Assembly (NCBI RefSeq): GCF_030123105.1
Contig: NZ_CP126095.1
Location: 6,510,001-6,574,000 of the forward strand
From: Paenibacillus sp. G2S3
Lineage (GTDB): Bacteria; Bacillota; Bacilli; Paenibacillales; Paenibacillaceae
Length of the DNA stretch: 64,000 bases
Direction of reading: 5' to 3'
Shown here: one piece after another, positions 8,578 to 18,505 of the stretch
Numbering within the stretch: the first letter of the stretch is position 1
Layout of the letters: every line of letters starts with the position of its first letter
Notes under the pieces: generated by a model
Databases searched by the model: none
Told to the model about the DNA's origin: nothing
The model's input: the letters and a program-made list of their open reading frames with translations, nothing else
Translations under genes and position numbers: made by a program

Positions 8578-9261
8578 TCAATCGAAATCCGTATACTCCA
8601 GTAAATACGTCGGGTCTAACACGGTGATCTGCTGATGTTGAATATCAATAATCTTTTGCGCTTGCAGATCTTTAAGCACAAGGGTAGCCGTCTCCCTTAA
8701 CGTTCCGATCATATCCGCGAACTGCTGATGGGTCAATCGAAGATCAATCCTCTGTTTGCCTTGCTCCTCTACTCCAAATCTTTGGTATAGTCTTCTCAGC
8801 GTAAATATCGCACGCGCTCTCGCATCATGAAATTTCATTTCATGTAATAACCGATTCGATAAAAATAAACGGTCCATTTGCAGCAGCATCAATTGCTCCT
8901 TAATCAATGGGTAATCGGCAAGCATCTGCTCAAAAGGCTCACGTTTAATCTCAAATAATACAGTATCATTCATAGCCACCGCAGACAGCACTCTTATATT
9001 GGAGGGATGGATCACTTCCAGATCGCCAAAGAAATCGCCTTTTCCAAAAAGATCTACGGTATGCTCTTTCCCTTTCGTGGTAGCGTACACCCTTATGATC
9101 CCCGAATAGATAATGTAGGCATGATCCCCCGGATCTGATTCTGCAAACACCAGGGTCCCCTTGGAATATGCCTTATAAGTGAATAATCTTGAGACCGCCT
9201 TGATCTCCTCCGAGGGTAAACCCTGAAAAAAGCGAATGCCAGTCCAAAAAGAAGCTTCCAT
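8578..9261 (-). CDS. Crp/Fnr-family transcriptional regulator
   Basis: 227 residues: N-terminal cyclic-nucleotide-binding-like beta-barrel (about 10-125, with GDHAYIIYSGIIRVY and GKGDFFGDLEV), a long dimerisation helix (about 125-150) and a C-terminal winged helix (about 155-215, LTHQQFADMIGTLRETATLVLKDL read in two parts as LTHQQFADMIGT and RETATLVLKDL). There is no cluster of cysteines for an Fe-S centre. The effector is unknown; some Crp-like proteins bind c-di-GMP, which would suit the adjacent EAL gene, but that is inference. First gene of a probable two- or three-gene operon with the EAL protein, divergent from the LRR gene. Confidence 0.88.
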   Translation of the reverse strand: MEASFWTGIRFFQGLPSEEIKAVSRLFTYKAYSKGTLVFAESDPGDHAYIIYSGIIRVYATTKGKEHTVDLFGKGDFFGDLEVIHPSNIRVLSAVAMNDTVLFEIKREPFEQMLADYPLIKEQLMLLQMDRLFLSNRLLHEMKFHDARARAIFTLRRLYQRFGVEEQGKQRIDLRLTHQQFADMIGTLRETATLVLKDLQAQKIIDIQHQQITVLDPTYLLEYTDFD

Positions 9262-9396
9262 CTCGTTATTCCTTTCTAAAACACTCCACAGTTTTGTATG
9301 CCAACATACTGATAATAAATCATCATCCTGTTATATTCTATCGTAACGTTGTCACATAGGCTTGATGCCAATACGAATTACAAAGGAGATCCATTC

Positions 9397-10248
9397 ATGA
9401 AATATAATTTTGACGGAAAAGGACTTATTGAAACGCCAGATGTCGTGTTTGAGAGCAATCCGCTACTAGAACTGAGCATGTACAACAACCATATTAAAGA
9501 GATTCCCGATCAGCTCTTCCTTCATGACGAATTAGAGGTACTTAATTATGCGGGCAATGAAATCGAACGGTTATCCGAGAACATCGGTCGCTTAGTTCAC
9601 CTAAGAATGCTGGATTTAGGCCATAATCGGCTGAAGTTGTTGCCGGAGAGCATTGGCGGATTGCAGGGGTTAGATTCTTTTCTATACCTAAGCAATAATC
9701 AGTTCGAACAGCTGCCGGAGCAGCTCTGTAATCTCCAGAAGCTCAAGTATCTGAACGTAACAGATAATCATCTCAAGCAATTGCCTGCCCGTATAGGGGA
9801 AATGAGCAGTCTGATTGAATTGCGGCTATATTATAATCAGCTAGAACGTCTACCTGATTCGATTACACAAATAATAGGGTTAAGAGAGATTCATCTTTAT
9901 GGTAATCAACTGGTCGTATTGCCAGAGCATTTGGGTGCTTTAGAAGAACTGCGGATACTCGACGTGAGTGATAATCGAATCACTGCGCTGCCTTCATCTA
10001 TCGGTAATTTAAGCAAGTTAAGAAGACTGAACCTTAGAAAAAATAAACTGAATAAACTCCCTGAGGAAATAGGTCAATTAAGCAGCCTTGTTGAGCTTGA
10101 TTTAAGAGATAATAACCTGCAAGAAATTCCGAATTCCCTTTTACAGCTTGAACGATTAGAGAAACTGGATCTAAGATGGAATCACAGCTTGAAGGGAACA
10201 GACATTTTAGAGCAATTAGAGCAAAGAGGATGTATCGTTTATAAATAG
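9397..10248 (+). CDS. leucine-rich-repeat protein
   Basis: About 283 residues from the ATG at 9397, chosen because AAAGGAG lies 7 nt before it; an upstream TTG at 9349 in the same frame has no ribosome binding site. Roughly ten tandem 23-residue repeats fit LxxLPxxIGxLxxLxxLxLxxN, the PIRL/Roco-type consensus, filling the whole protein. No signal peptide, transmembrane segment or GTPase/kinase domain follows, so it is a free-standing cytoplasmic LRR scaffold, presumably a protein-binding surface. Divergent from the Crp/Fnr gene and convergent with the GGDEF gene, 16 bp away. Partner unknown. Confidence 0.85.
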   Translation: MKYNFDGKGLIETPDVVFESNPLLELSMYNNHIKEIPDQLFLHDELEVLNYAGNEIERLSENIGRLVHLRMLDLGHNRLKLLPESIGGLQGLDSFLYLSNNQFEQLPEQLCNLQKLKYLNVTDNHLKQLPARIGEMSSLIELRLYYNQLERLPDSITQIIGLREIHLYGNQLVVLPEHLGALEELRILDVSDNRITALPSSIGNLSKLRRLNLRKNKLNKLPEEIGQLSSLVELDLRDNNLQEIPNSLLQLERLEKLDLRWNHSLKGTDILEQLEQRGCIVYK

Positions 10249-10264
10249 CAAAAAAAGCCCCCTG

Positions 10265-11254
10265 TTAAAGAAGCTTTTCATTCAAATCTATGCTATGCGT
10301 GACGCGGTTTCTTCCCTGTTCTTTAGAGGTATAGAGCGCTTGATCAGCTTTTTGCAGTAGGGTGGCTTCTGAATCGGCTGGAATAAATGTAGCTATACCA
10401 ATGCTCACCGTAATCTGACCCATTTCCCAAGTTGAATACGCGATAGATTGCCGTAATTTCTCGGCTAGGTTCTTTGACTCCGAGATGTCTGTATTAGGTA
10501 AAAGAAGTATGAATTCTTCGCCGCCATATCTAGCCGCAATATCCTCTTGACGAGATTGCAGTTTCAAGATTCTCGCCATTTTCTCCAGCACATAGTCACC
10601 TGTCTGATGCCCATAGGTGTCGTTCACTTTTTTAAAATGATCAATATCTATGATACACAGCGAGAATGGTGCTTGATCCTGGCCATACCTTAAGATCTGC
10701 TCTTCCAGCTTTTCTTGAAGGAACCTTCTATTCTTCAGTCCAGTCAGCTTATCTGTATTAGATAATTCTACTAAAACGGCGTTCATCTCCAGCAGCTCGG
10801 CTTGCTTCTGTTCAATTTCCAAATGAATTCGCTTGAGCTCCGCAAGCGCCTGATCCTTTTCCCAGTAAGCTACTTCTATCTGCTTCTTGGCAGAACGAAG
10901 CTCCAGCTCATAATCGATGCGTTTTCCCATCTGTACCAGGATACAATCAATGATCTCTACTCCCTCACACTCGAACCGTCTGCCGTTCAATAAATATGGA
11001 ATCGCATTCCCTTCGCTATCTTTCAAATTAATAAATAACTCTTCCACCTGTCCATTTAGATTAATAAAAGGATAGAAGTATGAATGAAAAATAAGCTTGT
11101 TTGCCGTAGACATGATAGATTCAAAATGCTTGTGCACCAAATCAACCTGTTTATACCCCATACGGTCCAAGAACGTCTGATTTACATCAATGATTAATCC
11201 TTCATGGGTGATAGAAACATAGCCACAAGGCGCATATCTTAATCGGTCATTCAT
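10265..11254 (-). CDS. PAS-GGDEF diguanylate cyclase (RsbP-like sensor region)
   Basis: 329 residues: an N-terminal PAS domain (about 5-105), a coiled coil (about 115-165) and a GGDEF domain (about 168-320). The active-site loop is GGEEF at 244-248, the catalytic form, and an inhibitory I-site RxxD (RQED, 235-238) lies five residues before it, so it should make c-di-GMP from GTP with product inhibition. No transmembrane segment. The PAS region (APCGYVSITHEGLIIDVN and the stretch into the coiled coil) resembles, from memory, the PAS sensor of RsbP, the partner of RsbQ. The gene lies 40 bp downstream of an RsbQ homologue on the same strand, the same order as rsbQ-rsbP in Bacillus subtilis. Confidence 0.9.
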   Translation of the reverse strand: MNDRLRYAPCGYVSITHEGLIIDVNQTFLDRMGYKQVDLVHKHFESIMSTANKLIFHSYFYPFINLNGQVEELFINLKDSEGNAIPYLLNGRRFECEGVEIIDCILVQMGKRIDYELELRSAKKQIEVAYWEKDQALAELKRIHLEIEQKQAELLEMNAVLVELSNTDKLTGLKNRRFLQEKLEEQILRYGQDQAPFSLCIIDIDHFKKVNDTYGHQTGDYVLEKMARILKLQSRQEDIAARYGGEEFILLLPNTDISESKNLAEKLRQSIAYSTWEMGQITVSIGIATFIPADSEATLLQKADQALYTSKEQGRNRVTHSIDLNEKLL

Positions 11255-11294
11255 GATCTAAATATCCTTTCAACACAGCATAATCTGGTCCAGC

Positions 11295-12086
11295 TTACGT
11301 AAGATATTCATTAATTAAAGTGATGGTCTCCTCAGGATGGCTAATATGTGGGTAGTGACCCTTAGCCTCCATTAACCGGAAGGTGCTATTATTCAAGTAT
11401 TTATGTAAATATTCTCCGGCCGCTATAGGTACGATACTGTCATCCGAGCATTGCAGAATAAGTGTAGGGATTGTAGCCTTAGGGAGATCTTCTCTATGAT
11501 CTGAAAAGAACGTAACTTCTGCAAATTCTCTTGCAATAACAGGATCTGCCGAGATAAAGCTGCGCTCCAGCTCTTTCGTTAACATCGGGTCAGGATTGTT
11601 CATGGCAAGAGGCGCCATAAAGCTAGCCCAGCCAGCAAAATTCATCTCCATCATCTCCAGAAGCTCAGTAATATCACTCTTCTCGAAGCCTCCGAAATAA
11701 GCACCGTCATTTAAATAACATGAAGAAGGACCAATCATAATCATTTTATCAAAATAATCCGGTCGCTCAATCGAAGCAAGCATTCCAATCATAGAGCTAA
11801 TAGAGTGGCCTATAAAAATAATATCTTTGAGTTCCAACATCTCGATGACATCTAATACGTCCTGAACATAGCCGTGGAGTGTATGATATTTTTCTGTTGT
11901 ATATGCACTTAAATCTGAGTTTCCTGAGCCTACATAATCAAATAGAACGATTCGATATTTTTTCTCAAAAGAAGGCGTAATAAACTGCCACATGCTTTGG
12001 TCACACCCAAATCCATGTGCAAAAACAATGGTTCGTTCTCCTTCTCCAATCACTTTCACGTGATTACGCGCCCTAACATCGTTCAT
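11295..12086 (-). CDS. rsbQ-like: RsbQ-family alpha/beta hydrolase
   Basis: 263 residues, single alpha/beta-hydrolase domain with strong resemblance to Bacillus subtilis RsbQ (RNHVKVIGEGE, FGCDQSMW, LFDYVGSGNSDL, SSCYLNDGAYFGGFE, FFSDHREDLPKA). Catalytic triad candidates: Ser95 (GHSIS), Asp215 or Asp216 (QCSDD) and His244 (KGHYPH). RsbQ is known to act with the PAS domain of the phosphatase RsbP in energy-stress activation of sigma-B and belongs to the same fold group as plant KAI2/D14 receptors. Here the next gene is a PAS-GGDEF protein, so the hydrolase probably supplies or processes a small hydrophobic signal for that sensor. Start supported by AAAGGGAG before the ATG. Confidence 0.9.
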   Translation of the reverse strand: MNDVRARNHVKVIGEGERTIVFAHGFGCDQSMWQFITPSFEKKYRIVLFDYVGSGNSDLSAYTTEKYHTLHGYVQDVLDVIEMLELKDIIFIGHSISSMIGMLASIERPDYFDKMIMIGPSSCYLNDGAYFGGFEKSDITELLEMMEMNFAGWASFMAPLAMNNPDPMLTKELERSFISADPVIAREFAEVTFFSDHREDLPKATIPTLILQCSDDSIVPIAAGEYLHKYLNNSTFRLMEAKGHYPHISHPEETITLINEYLT

Positions 12087-12152
12087 TTCATATAACTCCC
12101 TTTATAGTTAGCATTCTCTCTATTTTGAAGGCTTAACCTGGAAATATCAAGA

Positions 12153-12197
12153 GCATAAAAAACTCCGCTAGAGTAATCTCTAGCGGAGTTTTTATGC
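12153..12197. terminator. bidirectional-looking intrinsic terminator
   Basis: Perfect inverted repeat with stem AAAACTCCGCTAGAG and a 4-nt loop, flanked by A and T runs. It lies downstream of the SDR gene (-) and upstream of the rsbQ-like gene (-), separating the two transcription units. Confidence 0.9.
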
Positions 12198-12206
12198 TAT
12201 CTAATT

Positions 12207-12968
12207 TTAGAATGCTGAAGTCCAACCCGCGTCGGCAGCGATGATAGCTCCGTTTACAAAACTGGAGTCATCCGAAGCCAAGAATAACGCAACTTGTGCG
12301 ATTTCTTCAGGTGATCCTACCCGAGGAATTACAGCCTGTGTTAATTGAGTGCGGCTCATGCCGAATTCATTAATATTTTTCATAGAGGCACTGATGTTAG
12401 TGGCAGTTGCTCCTGGTGCGATAGCATTACAACGAATGCCTTTGTTGGCATACATAAAAGCTGTGTTTTTCGTCAAGCCAACTACAGCATGTTTAGATGC
12501 AGTATAAGTTGCTCCAGCATGAGCACCACTTACGCCACCTGTAGAAGCGGTATTCACAATAACACCTTTTCCTTTTTCGAGGAAGATAGGTAGTGCTTTA
12601 CGTGTGGAACGCATTACACTTTTGGTATTGATATCAAAGATAAGATCCCATCGTTCATCTGTAATATCACCAACAGCCTCAAATCCATCCATAATACCCG
12701 CGTTGTTCACTAGTATATCTAGCGTGCCATATTCACTTACTGCGGTATCAATCATGTTATTGATATCATCGACTAGAGCAACATTTACTTTCAACGCCTT
12801 AGCTACTCCACCATTACTAACGATTCCTGCTGCGACTTGTTCTGCACCTTCGAGGTTAAGATCGGCTACAATCACCTTTGCACCTTCTTTAGCGTACAAC
12901 TCTGCGATAGATTTCCCCATACCCGATGCTGCGCCTGTGACAATTGCAACTCTGTCTTGAAGTTTCAT
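12207..12968 (-). CDS. short-chain dehydrogenase/reductase
   Basis: 253 residues, the classical SDR length. NAD(P)-binding TGAASGMG at 11-18, Asp36 after the second strand (VIVADLN, favouring NAD), NNAG at 88-91, catalytic Ser142 and Tyr155-x3-Lys159 (YTASK). The C-terminal region (VNGAIIAADAGWTSAF) is standard for the family. Substrate unknown; similar proteins are annotated as glucose 1-dehydrogenase or 3-oxoacyl-ACP reductase-like. AAAGGAG precedes the ATG. Divergent from a TetR regulator that probably represses it. Confidence 0.88.
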   Translation of the reverse strand: MKLQDRVAIVTGAASGMGKSIAELYAKEGAKVIVADLNLEGAEQVAAGIVSNGGVAKALKVNVALVDDINNMIDTAVSEYGTLDILVNNAGIMDGFEAVGDITDERWDLIFDINTKSVMRSTRKALPIFLEKGKGVIVNTASTGGVSGAHAGATYTASKHAVVGLTKNTAFMYANKGIRCNAIAPGATATNISASMKNINEFGMSRTQLTQAVIPRVGSPEEIAQVALFLASDDSSFVNGAIIAADAGWTSAF

Positions 12969-13011
12969 GTTGGAAGTCTCCTTTACGTTTATCTATAATG
13001 TAAGTATCAAT

Positions 13012-13113
13012 ACAAGCAAAAACGCCTTTGGCGTCCTTAAAGGACGGTAAGCGTATATGCGAGAAATATAAGGATAAAGTATAGCGTAAAACTTATACTT
13101 CCTTATATTTAAT
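13012..13113 (+). repeat. dispersed structured repeat, copy 2
   Basis: Second copy of the ~100-bp element, inside the 301-bp divergent promoter region between the SDR gene and the tetR-like gene. It is the most diverged copy: ACGCC-TTT-GGCGT in the first hairpin, GTCCTTAAAGGAC in the palindrome, and AAATATAAGG / CCTTATATTT in the right stem. Paired positions change together (G...C for A...T in the last stem), which is what selection on base pairing would give. Confidence 0.82.
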
Positions 13114-13269
13114 AAAATCTCTAAAACACTTAAAATTTATTCTACTTAAGTTTAATCCTCTGCAATTTAACTATCAATATACAAATGAGACACCAAATGT
13201 TCATAAATATATATAACGTAGGATTGTGTTCAAATAGGAATAGAAAATAGACAGTTAGGTGGTCTTCTG

Positions 13270-13902
13270 TTGCTTAAAAATAATCGGAGAACTAGCAAAT
13301 CGAGGAAAGAGTTAAAGAACGCATTGATATTTCTCATGGAAAAAAAGAATTTCCGTACCATAACGATAACCGATATCGTCACCCTGGCCGATTTAAACCG
13401 TGGAACCTTCTATAAGCATTATCAAACGAAAGAAGAGCTTCTGAATGAGCTGATCGATGATGTGCTGGCGGATTTAATAAAAGCCTATAAAGAGCCCTAT
13501 CTTCATACCGATAAATTTATCGTTAGTGAGCTTACTACCTCCAGCATCAAAATTTTTGAACATGTAGCCTCCTACTCTAATTTCTATACCATCATTGTAG
13601 ATTCCAATGTGCTGCCGGGGTTTCAAAATAAGATTTGCGACGTCCTAAAAGAGCTCACCAAACAAGATTTAGTCGCAGTTAATAACACGAATAACAATAT
13701 CAATAAAGAATTATTTTCCAGTTATACGGCCTATGCTCTATTTGGATTAATCATGGAATGGGTAAGGGGAGGGTTTAAATATACTGCTAACTATATGGCC
13801 GAGCAGCTGATTGAAATTTTGTCTTTTAATTCACACAATGTGATCATAAACACCTCTAATCAACCGATTAAACAGAATTTCATCCCTGTTAGTAGCGACT
13901 AA
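13270..13902 (+). CDS. TetR-family transcriptional regulator
   Basis: 210 residues. N-terminal helix-turn-helix (about 10-60: NALIFLMEKKNFRTITITDI then LNRGTFYKHYQTKEELL) and a helical ligand-binding half resembling the TetR_C_8 group. The start is a TTG preceded by TTAGGTGG; no ATG occurs near it. It likely represses the divergent SDR gene and itself. The dispersed repeat between the two genes lies in the probable operator region. Confidence 0.85.
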   Translation: MLKNNRRTSKSRKELKNALIFLMEKKNFRTITITDIVTLADLNRGTFYKHYQTKEELLNELIDDVLADLIKAYKEPYLHTDKFIVSELTTSSIKIFEHVASYSNFYTIIVDSNVLPGFQNKICDVLKELTKQDLVAVNNTNNNINKELFSSYTAYALFGLIMEWVRGGFKYTANYMAEQLIEILSFNSHNVIINTSNQPIKQNFIPVSSD

Positions 13903-13915
13903 TTAACCTCTAATC

Positions 13916-13950
13916 CAAAAGCCACTCCAATGTGCTGGAGTGGCCTTTAA
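13916..13950. terminator. bidirectional intrinsic terminator
   Basis: Stem GCCACTCCA / TGGAGTGGC with a 6-nt loop, flanked by AAAA and TTTAAT, between the convergent tetR-like gene and the Cthe_2159-like gene. Confidence 0.85.
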
Positions 13951-13965
13951 TATGCAATTTATAGC

Positions 13966-16011
<2,046 letters not shown>

Positions 16012-16035
16012 ATCTCATCCATCCTTTCGATCATT

Positions 16036-16725
16036 TTAATAGTCATTTGCAGTGGGAGTCATAGTTAACGAGAGATCTAGATTCCCGTTACGAGTGCGAA
16101 TTGCATCTAGAAATTCCTTCTGGTTCACAGTCTCACCCAGCGTAACGGCGTAGACGAGTTCATATAAACTACCAAGCTCAGTCGTTCTAATCTTCTTAAG
16201 CTCATACCCCACATTAAATTTATTGAAAACTTCAGCGAAGGCTTCCTCATACCCCAGACTCTCTGGAATAGTTACCTTTAGCGTCTTTTGCAACGTTGTT
16301 CTTACCCCGAAATTAGTCCGATTAAGAATAAACATAAGTGCGCACAGGATAAGAGTGAATAGAACCGCGTATCCGAACGAACCGACCCCACAGGCAAGTC
16401 CCGATGCCATAGTGAACAATACAAATGTGATATCCTTCGGATCGCCAGGTGCACTTCTGAATCGAATGATGGAGAACGCTCCAGCAAGACTGAAGGCTCT
16501 AGCGACATTGCTACCAATTAGCAGAATGATGATAGCCACAATTACGGGAAGCAGTACCATCGTGAGCGTGAAGCTCTGCGAGTAACCACCTGGGTTGGTC
16601 TTCATGTAGGTGTAGCTAATGATTCCGCCAAGTGCAATAGCTATAAAAATAGTTAGAATAGCGTTGGTAAACGTTAATTCCGTACTCGTTGCAACGGTAA
16701 ATAATGAATCAAGCATAAAGAGCAC
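16036..16725 (-). CDS. DUF4956 membrane protein
   Basis: 229 residues with about four transmembrane segments in the first 140 residues (TNAILTIFIAIALGGIISYT, VVLLPVIVAIIILL-type, the FSIIRFRSAPGDPKDI loop, then ASGLACGVGSFGYAVLFTLIL) and a soluble ~90-residue C-terminus. The FRSAPGDPKDI loop is a hallmark of DUF4956 proteins, which are usually found beside VTC-domain genes. It overlaps the VTC gene by 17 bp, so translation is probably coupled. Function unknown; a role in membrane handling of polyphosphate is inference from linkage. Confidence 0.85.
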   Translation of the reverse strand: MLFMLDSLFTVATSTELTFTNAILTIFIAIALGGIISYTYMKTNPGGYSQSFTLTMVLLPVIVAIIILLIGSNVARAFSLAGAFSIIRFRSAPGDPKDITFVLFTMASGLACGVGSFGYAVLFTLILCALMFILNRTNFGVRTTLQKTLKVTIPESLGYEEAFAEVFNKFNVGYELKKIRTTELGSLYELVYAVTLGETVNQKEFLDAIRTRNGNLDLSLTMTPTANDY

Positions 16726-17452
16726 TCCCTCGTTCTGTTTTACTGTTCTTCAGCATTTTTTTATATTCGTTACCGTACTTGGAGAAGCTTGTACGGTACA
16801 TTTGATGCTCAGAGAGCATTTTCGCCAGCCAGACCGGAATCGTATTCTCAGCCTTCACTTCCATCAGCCATTGGCCCGGCTCCAGCAAAGGCTCGCCATA
16901 GACGCCATGCTCCATCTTCAGATCGTATCGCCGGCTTCGGATGTTCGTATCGAACGTAATTCTTAAATCGCGATTATTTTTACAGAACAACGCTTTGCGG
17001 TCATAAGACAGATACACCTTAGGCTGCAATTCGTACCGTGTTAAAAAGTATTTAATCTCTTCAATTACCTGTTTGTTCATGTAATCCTTGAATTCTGGCT
17101 CCCTACCAGTGCCAACAAAATCATAAGCCTCGTTCAATTTGAGCGACGTTCTTCTTTTATTAACCAGCCCGAACACCTTCTTCTTGATTTCCAGATACAC
17201 CTTCGTATCTTGATTTGGAACACCGTAAGCTCTTAAACGCAGCTTCTCTTTGTACTTCGGTTTCGCAAGACTATTACGAATCAGCGTATTGTGCGCAGTA
17301 TCATAATATAAGTTGGTTATGGAATAAAACTCATGCTGCTTGTTGAAATCGTCTAGCTCCATGTATTCGAGCAATTGGTTATAAAATTTATAGTAGGCTT
17401 CGTTGTCGAGTAAATATTTGTTCTCATAACGGTTGAATACCTCAATCGCCAT
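16709..17452 (-). CDS. VTC-domain (polyphosphate-polymerase-like) protein
   Basis: 247 residues, single VTC/triphosphate-tunnel domain. Basic and acidic tunnel residues appear in alternating strands: KYLLD, YYDT, KEKLRLRAYG, VYLEIKKKV, NKRRTSL, VYLSYDRKAL, LRITFDTNI, LMEVKAE, and FSKYGNEYKKM. In yeast the equivalent domain makes polyphosphate from ATP. First gene of the VTC-DUF4956-Cthe_2159 operon and divergent from a two-component system. Confidence 0.85.
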   Translation of the reverse strand: MAIEVFNRYENKYLLDNEAYYKFYNQLLEYMELDDFNKQHEFYSITNLYYDTAHNTLIRNSLAKPKYKEKLRLRAYGVPNQDTKVYLEIKKKVFGLVNKRRTSLKLNEAYDFVGTGREPEFKDYMNKQVIEEIKYFLTRYELQPKVYLSYDRKALFCKNNRDLRITFDTNIRSRRYDLKMEHGVYGEPLLEPGQWLMEVKAENTIPVWLAKMLSEHQMYRTSFSKYGNEYKKMLKNSKTERGSALYA

Positions 17453-17597
17453 TTGGGATCATTCCTTTCTGTTTTTCGTTGTCTCGTGTGCTCATGAATG
17501 TATCTTAGATCCCAAACCTTTAATGAATCTTAAATGGTTTTACAAACTACTCCAATACAGGTGTAAATCGTAACTCCGGTGAATGTTGGACTTCCGG

Positions 17598-17663
17598 CCG
17601 CTGTTGTCTGCAGATTTCTTGATTTAAACTGCTGTTCGCAGTGGAAATCCGCAGACAAAGGCG
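17598..17663. repeat. long imperfect hairpin in a 375-bp intergenic region
   Basis: Arms TTGTCTGC-A-GATTTC and GAAATC-C-GCAGACAA pair, extended by CCGC/GCGG outer pairs, around a ~25-nt loop. It is followed by a GC-rich tail (GGACGCTATCGCTCC). It lies between the divergent VTC gene and the response regulator gene at 17828. The look (hairpin plus conserved tail, no ORF) is that of an interspersed intergenic repeat; no second copy was found in this window. The rest of 17453-17827 shows only the presumed promoters. Confidence 0.5.
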
Positions 17664-17827
17664 GACGCTATCGCTCCTACAGTTCCAAAATTCCCCTCCG
17701 TTACTTGCCACCTATTCAATTTTTACATTACAGTTCTGTACCAATCTTCATTAAGGTTCAGTAAAGGTAATACTGATATAATGACCTCAATAACAAATAC
17801 TCGCTTATATGTAGGGGATGGCAGACC

Positions 17828-18505
17828 ATGAGAATATTAATCGTAGAAGACGAGCTTCATCTCGCTGAAGCCTTAACTCAAATATTAAAAAAACATAATT
17901 ATTCGGTGGACGCAGTCCATGACGGTAGATCGGGTCTGGATTACGCAATGAGCGGGATTTATGATTTGCTGCTGCTCGACATTATGTTGCCTGAGATGGA
18001 TGGGGTTAGTGTCCTCAAGGCGCTGCGCAAGAAAGGGGTGTCCACTCCCGTTATCCTGCTTACCGCAAAGGGTGAGATAACAGATATGGTCACTGGCCTG
18101 GACTATGGCGCTGATGATTATATCGCCAAACCTTTTTCCTCGGAGATCCTGCTAGCAAGAATAAGAGCTGTACTAAGACGTAAAAACGAGGTTATTCCAG
18201 ATGACGCTTTAAAGTTCGGGGATATTGAACTGAATACTTCGACCTTGAAGCTTACCGTGGGTGGCAAAGAGATCAAGCTGAACCTAAAGGAAAGTGAATT
18301 ATTGGAGCTTCTGATCTTGAGGAAACAAGCGGTAACCTCCAAAGAACAAATTATTGAGAAGTTATGGGGGTTTGATTCCGATGCTGAACACAACAATGTG
18401 GAGGTGTACATTTCTTTTTTACGAAAAAAACTTACTTTCCTGAATTCGGCTGTACGTATTAGTACGATCAGAAACGTAGGGTATGTATTAGAGGTGACGA
18501 CCTAA
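17828..18505 (+). CDS. OmpR-family response regulator
   Basis: 225 residues: receiver domain (1-115; acidic pocket VEDE, phosphoacceptor in LLLLDIMLPEMDG, Lys in AKPF) and winged-helix DNA-binding domain (about 130-225; YISFLRKKL, IRNVGYVLEV). Good ribosome binding site GTAGGGGATGG. Its stop codon overlaps the start of the kinase gene by one base. It is divergent from the VTC operon and may control it. Confidence 0.92.
   Translation: MRILIVEDELHLAEALTQILKKHNYSVDAVHDGRSGLDYAMSGIYDLLLLDIMLPEMDGVSVLKALRKKGVSTPVILLTAKGEITDMVTGLDYGADDYIAKPFSSEILLARIRAVLRRKNEVIPDDALKFGDIELNTSTLKLTVGGKEIKLNLKESELLELLILRKQAVTSKEQIIEKLWGFDSDAEHNNVEVYISFLRKKLTFLNSAVRISTIRNVGYVLEVTT

Noticed and set aside
10249..10290. 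Terminator between the LRR and GGDEF genes
   Set aside because: An AGC/GCT core with T-tract is present but the stem is too short to call with confidence.
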